A DNA stretch of 64,000 nucleotides from contig NZ_CP021108.1 of NCBI RefSeq assembly GCF_002119685.1, positions 5,022,001-5,086,000 of the forward strand, in the 5' to 3' direction. Numbering within the stretch: position 1 is the stretch's first letter; each line of letters begins with the position of its first letter. Both the position numbers and the translations under genes were made by a program. The notes beneath the pieces are model-generated. The model was not told the origin of the DNA. It was given only the letters and a program-made list of their open reading frames with translations, and did no database searches. Shown here piece by piece: positions 8,340-16,840 of the stretch. The DNA comes from Bordetella genomosp. 8. GTDB lineage: Bacteria > Pseudomonadota > Gammaproteobacteria > Burkholderiales > Burkholderiaceae_B.

Positions 8340-9332
8340 ATGCCCACGACGATCGACGACCCTAGACTCGCCCGCATGCGCCTGGCGCGCAACCAGGTAT
8401 TGGGAACGCGCCAATACCTGAAGGACGATGGCGATTACAGGGAACGCGCCTTCCAGCGCTATCTGCGCATATGCCGCCCACCCCGTGGCCAGGACACCCG
8501 CAACTTCCAGGCCATGGTGACGCTCCTGACGGATGCACGCGTCACCATCAACTTCAATGCGGCGACTTTCTTCACGGCGGAGTGCCCCTACGAAAGCTAT
8601 ATCAACTGCTTCGAACGCGCCGCCCAGGGCCTTGCGCCTTCCCATTCGATCAAGCAACGGGACCAGGTCGAGACGCGCGTGTTCGATTATCCCGGGAAGG
8701 ACGAATACCATGCCGCGCTCGGCGCCGGCAGGAAAGCCGCGCAGGTCCGAAGGCAGATCCAGCACTACGCCGCCGACTGGCAGCGCTATCCGATGATGCG
8801 ACCGCGTTATGGCGCTCTGGACTTCGCCTACTGCGTCAACGGCGGCGTGGGCAGCGAGTACTACGGCAAATCCTTCTTCATCCTGGAGGACTACATCAAG
8901 GCGGCCAGCAGTTACTCGCATACGGACTCCTTTTTCGTCGAACAGGACTTCCGCGCGCGGCGGGCCGAATACGGCGGCGTGGCTCCCCAGGCGCACCAGG
9001 CCATCGCGTTGTTCCACGAGATGCCCAAGCTGCTCTACTACTGCCATCCCTTCATGCTGAAGCAGATATATCGCTATGCCAGTGGCGCGGCCAGCCGCGG
9101 CAGCGAACTGAGCCTGCCCGGCGTCCATGATGGCAAGCTGAACTACATCGAGTGCCAGATGCAGTCGGACGTGCAGTTCTCGCGCGACGTGCGGGGCATG
9201 GTCATCTCGCACAGCGATATCCGGACCGCGGTCGCGGCCTACCGCAACAAGGGCTACCAGGGCTACCAGATGCAGAAGTTCGCGCAGCGCTTCGCGCACC
9301 GGCATGGATTCCCCGTCCGCTTCGTCGCCTGA
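8340..9332 (+). CDS. DUF3626-like protein, candidate secreted protein next to the T6SS operon
   Basis: The function is unknown. I start at the ATG at 8340 because CGGAG sits six bases before it, giving 330 residues. An ATG at 8325 would add five residues. Motifs resembling DUF3626 proteins, as I recall that family, are VTINF (68-72), RPRYGAL (154-160) followed by a Gly-rich YYGKSFFILEDYIK, HTDSF (194-198) and NYIECQ (268-273). There is no signal peptide or membrane segment. The R154, S197, E271 order loosely recalls an ADP-ribosyltransferase triad, which is speculation. Divergent placement against tssA makes a T6SS effector possible. No immunity gene is obvious, although the next gene encodes a hydrolase. 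Confidence 0.65.
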   Translation: MPTTIDDPRLARMRLARNQVLGTRQYLKDDGDYRERAFQRYLRICRPPRGQDTRNFQAMVTLLTDARVTINFNAATFFTAECPYESYINCFERAAQGLAPSHSIKQRDQVETRVFDYPGKDEYHAALGAGRKAAQVRRQIQHYAADWQRYPMMRPRYGALDFAYCVNGGVGSEYYGKSFFILEDYIKAASSYSHTDSFFVEQDFRARRAEYGGVAPQAHQAIALFHEMPKLLYYCHPFMLKQIYRYASGAASRGSELSLPGVHDGKLNYIECQMQSDVQFSRDVRGMVISHSDIRTAVAAYRNKGYQGYQMQKFAQRFAHRHGFPVRFVA

Positions 9333-9415
9333 GCGCATCCGGGATGGCGGCCGCCTCGGCGGGCTAGAATCGAGGCGCCGAGTCCAAGCCAGCCGCCCCT
9401 GATCCGCCATCCGCG

Positions 9416-10219
9416 ATGCCTCACGATTTTCCCTATCCGATCCATCAAGCCGCCGCCGGCGACCTGGCGCATGCCGTCCATGGCGCCGGCCAGCCGGTCG
9501 TGCTGGTGCACGGATCGCTCTGCGATCTGCGCTATTGGAAAGCGCAGGTGCCGGCGCTGTCGCGCGACTTCCGCGTGTATTCCCTGAGCCTGCCTGGGTA
9601 TTGGCCGGCACCGGCGGACACCGACCTGGCGGGCTTTTCCGTCGAGGACCATGCGGATGCCCTGGCGGCCTTCATCGACCGGCATTGCGGCGGGCATGCG
9701 CACGTCGTGGGACATTCGCGCGGCGGACGCGTCAGTTTCGAGCTGGCACGCCGGCATCCGGACAAGGTGGGCGCGCTGGTGCTCGCCGATCCCGGGCTGG
9801 TGCTGAGCGAGCATGACGACAACCGGGACGATTTCCGCCGCAGGGCGCTGGAATGCATACGCGCCGGCCGGATCGAACCCGGGCTGGCCCTGTTCATCGA
9901 CACGGTCAGCGGCGAAGACACCTGGCGCCGCATGGTGCCGTGGTTCAAGGACATGGTGATCGCCAACGCGCATACGCTGACGGCGCAGGCGCATGAGGCG
10001 TCCTACATGCTGACGCCGGCGGACGCCGGCACGGTGCCGCACCCGGCATTGCTGATAGGCGGGGCGCTCAGCCCGCCTCCCTACCCCGCGGTGCTGGATG
10101 CCTTGCAGGATTGGCTGCCGAACGCGCAGTCGGTGCGGATCGCGGGTTCGTCCCATGGCATGAACCTGGGGAATCCGCGCGCCTTCAACGAAGCGGTCCG
10201 ACGTTTCCTGACGGCCTAG
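9416..10219 (+). CDS. Alpha/beta hydrolase
   Basis: This 267-residue protein has the alpha/beta-hydrolase fold. The oxyanion-hole motif VLVHGS is at about residues 29-34, the nucleophile elbow GHSRGG has Ser101, and a C-terminal GSSHGMNLGNP supplies the likely catalytic His. There is no signal peptide, so it is probably cytoplasmic. The substrate cannot be told from sequence; related proteins are esterases, lactonases or C-C hydrolases. It lies 83 bases after the DUF3626-like gene on the same strand and convergent with the MTG-repeat gene, so co-transcription with the former is possible. Confidence 0.85.
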   Translation: MPHDFPYPIHQAAAGDLAHAVHGAGQPVVLVHGSLCDLRYWKAQVPALSRDFRVYSLSLPGYWPAPADTDLAGFSVEDHADALAAFIDRHCGGHAHVVGHSRGGRVSFELARRHPDKVGALVLADPGLVLSEHDDNRDDFRRRALECIRAGRIEPGLALFIDTVSGEDTWRRMVPWFKDMVIANAHTLTAQAHEASYMLTPADAGTVPHPALLIGGALSPPPYPAVLDALQDWLPNAQSVRIAGSSHGMNLGNPRAFNEAVRRFLTA

Positions 10220-10253
10220 GCGTGCTTCCTGGCTGGCGGCTTGGGGGGCGGGC

Positions 10254-10844
10254 TTAGCCGCCGGAGCCGCGGATGCTGTCCAGGGTAAGCCTGCCGCTGA
10301 ACAAGTCTTCCAGCCGCTTGGAACGCGCGGGCAAGGGCGGCGGCAGTCCGGTGTCGGGCCGTTCGGCGGGCGGCGTAGCGGGACTTATCCCCGGTTTCAG
10401 GCGCACCCCGTAGAACGCCGGACTGCGGGATGGCGTGTCCGTGCTGACGGTTCGCGCCGGACTGGACAGCGATCGCGTCGTCCAGGTGCCATGCGAGCCG
10501 GGGGAATCGTCGACGCCCGTCGTGCTCGTCATGCCTGTCATGCCTGTCATGCCGGTGATGCCGGTCATGCCCGTCATGCCCGTGGCCATGACCGGCCGCA
10601 GGTCCAGCCTGGCCAGGCTGGCACGGGGCCCGCCGCCCGGGCGCGTGCCGATTACCGTCGCCTTGTGGGTACGGGCGTGCATCAGCCGCCCCACCAGCCG
10701 GCTGATCGAGCGTGCGGCGCGCGTGACGCGCCCCTTGCACGTCCGGAATACGCGCGCGCCCAGCCGGCCGCGCGGCGTCTCGATGCCGGCCATGCCTGCC
10801 GCGCCCAGGGCGGACGGCGAGGCGCCGGTTAACTGTATAGCCAT
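10254..10844 (-). CDS. Hypothetical protein with a Met-Thr-Gly tandem repeat
   Basis: I do not recognise this 196-residue protein. The ATG at 10844 is preceded by GGAG at a good distance, which argues against the longer open frame that reaches 11183. The N-terminus (MAIQLTGASPSALGAAG) is uncharged. Residues 25-60 are rich in Arg and could form a basic amphipathic helix. Residues about 86-110 are a tandem run of Met-Thr-Gly triplets, and the rest is rich in Ser, Thr and Pro. The short C-terminal block KRLEDLFSGRLTLDSI looks folded. A secreted or effector-like protein is possible by composition and by nearness to the T6SS genes. Spurious coding cannot be excluded. Confidence 0.45.
   Translation of the reverse strand: MAIQLTGASPSALGAAGMAGIETPRGRLGARVFRTCKGRVTRAARSISRLVGRLMHARTHKATVIGTRPGGGPRASLARLDLRPVMATGMTGMTGITGMTGMTGMTSTTGVDDSPGSHGTWTTRSLSSPARTVSTDTPSRSPAFYGVRLKPGISPATPPAERPDTGLPPPLPARSKRLEDLFSGRLTLDSIRGSGG
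10528..10581. repeat. Six tandem copies of a 9-base repeat
   Basis: The unit gtcatgccN is repeated six times without gaps; the fourth copy begins gtg. On the minus strand it encodes Met-Thr-Gly triplets of the hypothetical protein. Copies differ mainly at the ninth base, the wobble-neutral position of the Gly codon neighbour, so repeat number could change without a frameshift. Confidence 0.9.
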
Positions 10845-11329
10845 ACGATGAATCTCCAAGGCCCTGCCATGAAAGGGCGTTCTCCGCTCGACGACCGAGT
10901 TCCGGCGGGATGCTGTTGCGGGTCGGCGTCCATCCTCGGGCGCGCGGGGCGGTGCGCCGGCAAGCTGCCGGAAGGACGCGGCCTGTGCCACGACGCGCGG
11001 ATCACGCGCGCCGGGCGCAGGCCGCATGCGAACCGGCCACTGTATCGTCGCCAGGATTTCCGGTCTGTCAGGCCTGGCCGCGCAAGGACCGGCACGCCGC
11101 GCGTCCCGCGACGGAAACGCCGCCCGGCAAGCTTCCTGCACGGGCAGCCATTCGTAGGACTGTTTGACCACATGTAGGACCAACTAACCCACCAAACCCA
11201 CCCAACACCTTTACAACCTCGATCCGGACCCGCATGCCGCGCGGCGGGCCGCTCCGGCATGGCCGCGTGGTAAAACACCGGCGACGGCCCGCCGGCGGCG
11301 CCCTCCCCCATCCCCATACGGACCGAAGC
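10845..11329. other. Intergenic region between the MTG-repeat gene and the MgtC-like gene
   Basis: These 485 bases lie between two divergent starts. Frames on both strands stay open by GC bias but show no recognisable protein. A less GC-rich stretch around 11160-11225 (many ac/aac runs) is the likeliest promoter area. I see no RNA gene, operator or terminator I can support. Confidence 0.5.
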
Positions 11330-11851
11330 ATGACCACCCTTTCCGCCACCGTGTGGCAGACCCTGCAGGAAGAGTTCTCCGATATCGCCGACGCGCAGGC
11401 CTATACGCGCATCGTCACGCGGCTGCTCATTGCCGTGCTGCTGGGCGGCCTGATCGGCTACGAACGCGAACGCAGCGGCAAGGCCGCCGGCCTGCGCACC
11501 CATATGCTGGTGGCCCTGGGCGCGGCGCTGTTCGTATTGGCGCCGCAGCAAGGCGGGATGGAGGTCAATGACCTGAGCCGCGTGCTGCAGGGCGTGATCG
11601 CCGGCATCGGCTTCCTGGGCGCCGGCGCCATCATCAAATCGAGCGCCGAAGGCGAAGTCCGCGGCCTCACCACCGCGGCGAGCATCTGGCTGACGGCGGC
11701 GATAGGCATCGCGGCGGGCATGGGCAAGGAAGTCGTGGCCATCGTCAGTGCCCTGATGGCGCTGGTGATATTGGATGTGCTGCACCGGGTGGAGCGACGC
11801 ATCAACGGCAGCGCGGCGAATCCGCGTCCGGGTTCGGACGGCCAGGCCTGA
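11330..11851 (+). CDS. MgtC/SapB family inner-membrane protein
   Basis: The 173-residue protein starts at 11330 (MTTLSATVWQ). It has the MgtC signature: a first membrane segment LLIAVLLGGLIGYERER around residues 31-47, AAGLRTHMLVALGAALF, and GFLGAGAII followed by GLTTAASIWLTAAIGIAAG. MgtC-type proteins act at the inner membrane in low-magnesium and intracellular survival; in Salmonella MgtC inhibits the F1Fo ATPase. This version ends soon after the conserved four-helix domain and lacks the ACT-like C-terminal domain of true MgtC, so it belongs to the short SapB-like group. It appears to be a single gene. Confidence 0.88.
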   Translation: MTTLSATVWQTLQEEFSDIADAQAYTRIVTRLLIAVLLGGLIGYERERSGKAAGLRTHMLVALGAALFVLAPQQGGMEVNDLSRVLQGVIAGIGFLGAGAIIKSSAEGEVRGLTTAASIWLTAAIGIAAGMGKEVVAIVSALMALVILDVLHRVERRINGSAANPRPGSDGQA

Positions 11852-11907
11852 CCTGCTGATTTCGCCCCGCCCGCCCGTATCTCCGCGGTATCGCCGCGGC
11901 CATCCCC

Positions 11908-13356
11908 TCAGGCGGATACCTGCCGGGCAACGATCTCGCCCAATACCCGCATCGCGTCTTCCAGCGTGTCGTCCCACGGATGGCCGTAGTTCAGCCGCAG
12001 GCAGTCGCGAAACTCGCCGCGCGGCGAAAAAATGGGCCCCGGCGCAACGCTGATGCGCTGCTCCAGGGCCGCGCGATAGACGGCCAGGGCATCGGCGCCG
12101 GGCGGCAGTTGCACCCACAGGAAATACCCGCCCTGCGGGCGCGACGCGCGCGTACCTGCGGGGAAATAACGCGCCAGCGCCGCCATCATCATCTGTTGCT
12201 GGCGCGCCAGGGTCAGGCGCAGCTGGCGCAGATGGCGGTCGTAGCCGCCGTGGTCCAGGTACTCGGCCAGGGCCAGCTGGTTGGGGCTGGGGGAAGCCAG
12301 CGTCGTCATCAGCTTCTGCCGTTCCACGTCACGCGCATAGCGTCCGGCGGCGACCCAGCCGACCCGATAGCCCGGCGCGAGGCATTTCGAGAAAGACGCG
12401 CAGTGCAAGACCAGGCCTTCGCGGTCATAGGCCTTGGCGGGCAGCGGCCGCACCCGCCCGAAATACAGCTCGCCATAGACGTCGTCCTCGATCAGCGGGA
12501 TGCCATGCTGGGCCAGCAAGGCCACCAGGGCCTGCTTGCTGGCGTCCGGCATCAGGCTGCCGGTGGGATTCTGGAAATTGGACATGATCCAGCAGGCGCG
12601 CGGGCGATGGCGCTCGATGGCCTGCGCCAGCGCGTCCAGCTGGATGCCGGTGCGCGGGCTGGTCGGCACCTCCACGGCATGCAGCTTCATGCGTTCCAGC
12701 GCCTGCAGGGTGGCATAGAAGGCCGGCGACTCGATCAGCACCGTGTCGCCCGGCCGCGTGACCGCCAGCAGGGCAAGCTGCAGGGCTTCCATCGCGCCAT
12801 TGGTGATGACCAGGTCGTCGCCCCGCACGTCCATGCCGTCGATCAGGTAGCGCACGGCGATCTGCCGCCGCAGGGCGGCATTGCCCGTGAACATGTCGGC
12901 GATGCTGCTGCGCGGGTGCATGCGCCGCAGGCCCGCCTTCAACGAGGACGCCAGGCGCATCAAGGGAAACAGCGTGGGCGAGGGGAAGGCGGAGCCCAGG
13001 GGGACGGTATCGGCGTCGCGTACCGATCCGAGGACGTCGAAGACCAGATCGGCGACGTCCACCTGCGCGGCGCCGCCATCGGGACGCGATATCTCCGGCT
13101 CGGGTGGCGCACGCCGCGTCGGGCTGACGTAATAACCGGAGCGGTCGCGCGCCTGGATGTAGCCGCGCGACTCAAGAAGGTAATACGCCTGGAATATGGT
13201 GGACACGCTGACGCGCCGCGCGGCGCTGGCCTGGCGCACGGACGGCAAGCGATCGCCCGCCCGCAGCGTGCCGGCTTTGATCGACCTGGCGATATCGGCG
13301 GCGACCGCTTCGTAGCGTTTGAGGGGCGCGCCCGAGGTGGAAGGGGAATCTGGCAT
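11908..13356 (-). CDS. MocR/PdxR-type transcriptional regulator with aminotransferase-like domain
   Basis: The 482-residue protein combines an N-terminal GntR winged helix (about residues 12-80, with GDRLPSVRQ and VSVSTIFQAYYLLESRGYI) with a class I aminotransferase fold that binds pyridoxal phosphate. The PLP lysine is in SFSKCLAPGYRVGWV, and NFQNPTGSLMP is the conserved Asn-Pro-Thr-Gly element. MocR proteins usually sense PLP or amino-acid-derived ligands and control a neighbouring gene. I chose the ATG at 13356 because the GntR domain begins about 12 residues later. It is divergent from the hybrid kinase gene at 13574. Target genes are unknown. Confidence 0.9.
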   Translation of the reverse strand: MPDSPSTSGAPLKRYEAVAADIARSIKAGTLRAGDRLPSVRQASAARRVSVSTIFQAYYLLESRGYIQARDRSGYYVSPTRRAPPEPEISRPDGGAAQVDVADLVFDVLGSVRDADTVPLGSAFPSPTLFPLMRLASSLKAGLRRMHPRSSIADMFTGNAALRRQIAVRYLIDGMDVRGDDLVITNGAMEALQLALLAVTRPGDTVLIESPAFYATLQALERMKLHAVEVPTSPRTGIQLDALAQAIERHRPRACWIMSNFQNPTGSLMPDASKQALVALLAQHGIPLIEDDVYGELYFGRVRPLPAKAYDREGLVLHCASFSKCLAPGYRVGWVAAGRYARDVERQKLMTTLASPSPNQLALAEYLDHGGYDRHLRQLRLTLARQQQMMMAALARYFPAGTRASRPQGGYFLWVQLPPGADALAVYRAALEQRISVAPGPIFSPRGEFRDCLRLNYGHPWDDTLEDAMRVLGEIVARQVSA

Positions 13357-13573
13357 GGCTGCTAAGGTAACAATTCCCACATGCCGGCGCGACAAAAGCG
13401 CCGTTTTGTTGTCGATTTGACCATACCCACCGCCTTGCGGGGCCTGGCCTGCCTGGGAGACCGGGTGCCGGGCACGATACTTGCTACTACGGCGCCCGCC
13501 GCGATACATGAAGTAACGTGCGGTACTATTTCTTCCGCCGCTGCGATAAGGCGAAGCTTTCAACCGGAACTCC

Positions 13574-16500
13574 ATGCAACTGTCCCCCAAGAACGACGAC
13601 ATGCCCGTCCACCTGGGCATAGCGATCCTCAGCGTGTTGATACTGGCCATCGACATCGTGACGCCGCTGGGCGTGGCGATCTGGGTGTTCTACATGCTGC
13701 CGGTCGTGCTCAGCGTCTTCCAGCGCAACCGTTACGTCCCGCTGATGGTCGCGCTGCTGGAACTGGTGTTCATCATTGCGGGCACCTTCCTGCCCTTGGG
13801 CGGCAATATCCCGACGCAGAACCTGATCAACCGCAGTTTCGGCCTGGTGACGATGTTCACCGCCGCGCTGCTGTGCATGCAGGTCATCTCGGCACGGCTG
13901 AACGCGCAGCGGCTGATGTGGCTGCAGCAGGCCGAGAACGCGCTGGCGCAGGACCTGCTGGGCGAACAAAGTGTGCAGGATATCGGGCAGAACGCCCTGC
14001 GGGCGCTGGCCAGGGTCACGAACGCCCAGGTGGGCGCGATGTACCGGCTGCACCGCGGCGCCCTGTCATGGGTCGGAGGCTATGCGCGCGACCAGGCCGA
14101 GACGCCCGATGCCATGCCGGGCCGCGGCATGGCGCTGGAAGTCGCCAACCAGGGCACCCCCCTGGTCGTGCGGGACCTGCCGCCGGATTACACGCGTGTT
14201 TCGTCCGGCACCGGCGAAGCCGCGCCGCGCGTCCTGGTGCTTGCCCCCATCACCGCAGACGGACGCGCGCAGGGGGTGGTGGAACTGGGATTCCTGCAGG
14301 ACGGCGGCGATTTCGAGCGCGAGCTGGAGTTGTTGCGTACCGGCGGCGAGGTCATCGGCGTCGCCCTGCGCTCGGCCCTTTACCGTGAGCACCTGAAGGA
14401 GCTGCTGGAAGAAACGCAGCGCCAGAGCGAAGAACTGCAGACGCAGCAGGAAGAGCTGCGGGTCTCCAACGAGGAGCTGGAAGAACAGGGCCGTGCGCTG
14501 CGCGAATCGCAGACCCGCCTGGAAGAACAGCAAACCGACCTGATGCAGAGCAATGCGCGGCTGGAAGAGCACACGCAGCGCCTGGAGCAGCAGAAGCGCG
14601 AATTGCAGCGGGCCCGCGCCACGCTGGAAACCAATGCGCGCGAGCTGTCCCGCGCCAGCCGCTACAAGTCGGAATTCCTGGCGAATATGTCGCATGAGCT
14701 GCGCACGCCGCTGAATAGCTCGCTGATCCTGTCGCAGATGCTGGCCGATCCCAAATCGGCCAACATGGCGCCCGGGGAGATACAACGCTACGCGCGCACC
14801 ATCCATGCGTCGAACGCGGATCTGCTGACCTTGATCAACGACATCCTGGACCTGTCCAAGATCGAGGCGGGCCACGTGGACATGGCGCCGGAGACCGTGT
14901 CGGCCGCCGGCGTGCTGGAACCGCTGCGCCAGATGTTCGAGCCCATCGCCGCCGGCAAGCAGCTGGATTTCCGCATCGACATCCACGATAGCGCGCCGGC
15001 CACCTACGTGACCGACGCCGCGAAGCTGCAGCAGGTGCTGAAGAACCTGCTGGCCAATGCCTTCAAGTTCACCGAGCGGGGTGAAGTGGTGCTGACCGTA
15101 GGGGGCGCGGCCGACGGGCGCGTGGCCTTTGCCGTCAGCGATACGGGCATCGGCATCCCGCCGCAACAGCAGGAAGTCATCTTCGAGGCGTTCCGCCAGG
15201 CCGACGGCACCACCAGCCGCAAGTACGGCGGCACCGGGCTGGGGCTGTCGATCTCGCGCGAACTGACACGCCTGCTGGGCGGCGAGTTGCGCGTGGAAAG
15301 CGAGGCCGGCAAGGGCAGCACGTTCACCGCCGAAATCACCGCCGACCTGGCCGCCCATCTGGCCGCCACCGAACAGCAGGCAGCCACCACCGCCGACGCC
15401 GCGAGCCCGCACAGCGAGGCCGAAGCGGGCGCGGACCCCGCCCTGCCCGCCGCCGCGGGCGCCCGGCCCGGCGCGGCGTCGTCCGCCGACGGCGCTGGCA
15501 TGCGTGCCGCCTTCGCGCGCTTCGATCGCCACCAGCGCGCCGAGGCCGGGGAAGTCGCCCCACGCGCGGCGGCCGGCCCCGCCGGCGCCGGCGAACGCAC
15601 GCTGGGCCCCGCGCCCAACATCGGCGTCTTCCGGCCGGCGCGCGGCGATATCGAGGAACGCCGCCACGAGCGCATGGTGATGGTGATCGAGGACGACGAG
15701 CGCTTCGCCGACATCCTGTACGAACTGGCGCACGAACTGGGCTTCGATTGCGTGCTGGTCTCGCACGGCGCGGAAGCGATGCGCCTGGCGCGCGAGCTGC
15801 GTCCCAGCGGCATCCTGCTGGACGTGGGCCTGCCCGACCAATCGGGCCTGAGCGTGCTGGACCAGCTGAAGCAGGACCCGAGCACCCGCCACATTCCCAT
15901 CCACGTCGTATCGGTGGCTGACCACATACAGACGGCGCTGGAGCTGGGCGCGGTCGGCTATGCGCTGAAGCCGGTGGCTCGCGAGGAACTGGTGGAAGCC
16001 TTCAAGCGTGTCGAGGAAAAGTTGCAGCGGCGCGCCAGCCGCCTGCTGGTGGTGGAAGACGATCCCGACCTGCGCGCCAGCATTTCGCTGCTGCTGCAGG
16101 CCGACGATATCGAGATCACCACGGCGGGCACGGTGGCCGAGGCCCTGGAACACCTGGCCGCGCGCACCTTCGACTGCATGGTCATGGACCTGATGCTGCC
16201 CGACGCTTCGGGCTACGATCTGCTGGAACAGATGGGCGCCGGCCGCAAGTATGCCTTCCCGCCGGTGATCGTCTACACCGGCCGCGCGCTGACGCGCGAC
16301 GAAGAACAGCGCCTGCGCCGCTATTCGCGTTCCATCATCATCAAGGGCGCCAAATCGCCGGAACGGCTGGTGGACGAAGTGACGCTGTTCCTGCACCGGG
16401 TGGAAGCGACCCTGCCACCGGACCAGCAGAAGCTCCTGATGCAGGCACGCCAGCGCGACATGGTGTTCGAAGGCCGCCGCGTCCTGCTGGTGGAGGACGA

Positions 16501-16840
16501 CGTGCGGAATATCTTCGCCTTGTCCAGCGTGCTGGAACCGCTGGGCGCCAAGCTGCTCGTGGCCCGCAACGGCCGCGAGGCGCTGGACGCGCTGGCCAAG
16601 GACGCGCACGTGGACATCGTGCTGATGGACCTGATGATGCCGGAAATGGATGGCCTGACCGCGACGCGGGAAATCCGCAAGCGGCCGGAATTGCGCGACC
16701 TGCCCATCATCGCCCTGACCGCCAAGGCCATGACGGATGACCGGCGCAATTGCCTGGAAGCGGGCGCCAACGACTATATCTCCAAGCCGATCGACGTGGA
16801 CAAGCTGATTTCGCTATGCCGAGTCTGGATGCCCAAGTAA
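13574..16840 (+). CDS. Membrane hybrid histidine kinase with GAF and three receiver domains
   Basis: This 1088-residue signalling protein begins with about four hydrophobic segments (residues 12-100). A GAF-like domain follows at about 115-275, then a long coiled coil rich in Glu and Gln (about 275-365). The HisKA domain has phospho-acceptor His374 in FLANMSHELRTPLN, and the HATPase domain carries DTGIGIP and GTGLGLSIS. After an Ala/Gly-rich linker (about 600-695) come three receiver domains with phospho-acceptor Asp750, Asp872 and Asp1019. It is the first gene of an operon with cheR-like, cheB-like and second kinase genes, and its stop codon overlaps the next gene. The ligand is unknown. Confidence 0.94.
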   Translation: MQLSPKNDDMPVHLGIAILSVLILAIDIVTPLGVAIWVFYMLPVVLSVFQRNRYVPLMVALLELVFIIAGTFLPLGGNIPTQNLINRSFGLVTMFTAALLCMQVISARLNAQRLMWLQQAENALAQDLLGEQSVQDIGQNALRALARVTNAQVGAMYRLHRGALSWVGGYARDQAETPDAMPGRGMALEVANQGTPLVVRDLPPDYTRVSSGTGEAAPRVLVLAPITADGRAQGVVELGFLQDGGDFERELELLRTGGEVIGVALRSALYREHLKELLEETQRQSEELQTQQEELRVSNEELEEQGRALRESQTRLEEQQTDLMQSNARLEEHTQRLEQQKRELQRARATLETNARELSRASRYKSEFLANMSHELRTPLNSSLILSQMLADPKSANMAPGEIQRYARTIHASNADLLTLINDILDLSKIEAGHVDMAPETVSAAGVLEPLRQMFEPIAAGKQLDFRIDIHDSAPATYVTDAAKLQQVLKNLLANAFKFTERGEVVLTVGGAADGRVAFAVSDTGIGIPPQQQEVIFEAFRQADGTTSRKYGGTGLGLSISRELTRLLGGELRVESEAGKGSTFTAEITADLAAHLAATEQQAATTADAASPHSEAEAGADPALPAAAGARPGAASSADGAGMRAAFARFDRHQRAEAGEVAPRAAAGPAGAGERTLGPAPNIGVFRPARGDIEERRHERMVMVIEDDERFADILYELAHELGFDCVLVSHGAEAMRLARELRPSGILLDVGLPDQSGLSVLDQLKQDPSTRHIPIHVVSVADHIQTALELGAVGYALKPVAREELVEAFKRVEEKLQRRASRLLVVEDDPDLRASISLLLQADDIEITTAGTVAEALEHLAARTFDCMVMDLMLPDASGYDLLEQMGAGRKYAFPPVIVYTGRALTRDEEQRLRRYSRSIIIKGAKSPERLVDEVTLFLHRVEATLPPDQQKLLMQARQRDMVFEGRRVLLVEDDVRNIFALSSVLEPLGAKLLVARNGREALDALAKDAHVDIVLMDLMMPEMDGLTATREIRKRPELRDLPIIALTAKAMTDDRRNCLEAGANDYISKPIDVDKLISLCRVWMPK

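Noticed and set aside
10528..10581. Possible CRISPR-like repeat
   Set aside because: Units are 9 bases and contiguous, without spacers, and lie inside a coding frame.
10845..11183. N-terminal extension of the MTG-repeat protein
   Set aside because: The ATG at 10844 has a good ribosome binding site and the upstream part is Arg/Pro/Ala-rich without protein-like features.
14066..16609. Minus-strand open frame of about 850 codons across the hybrid kinase
   Set aside because: GC-rich shadow of a kinase with intact HisKA, HATPase and receiver motifs on the plus strand.
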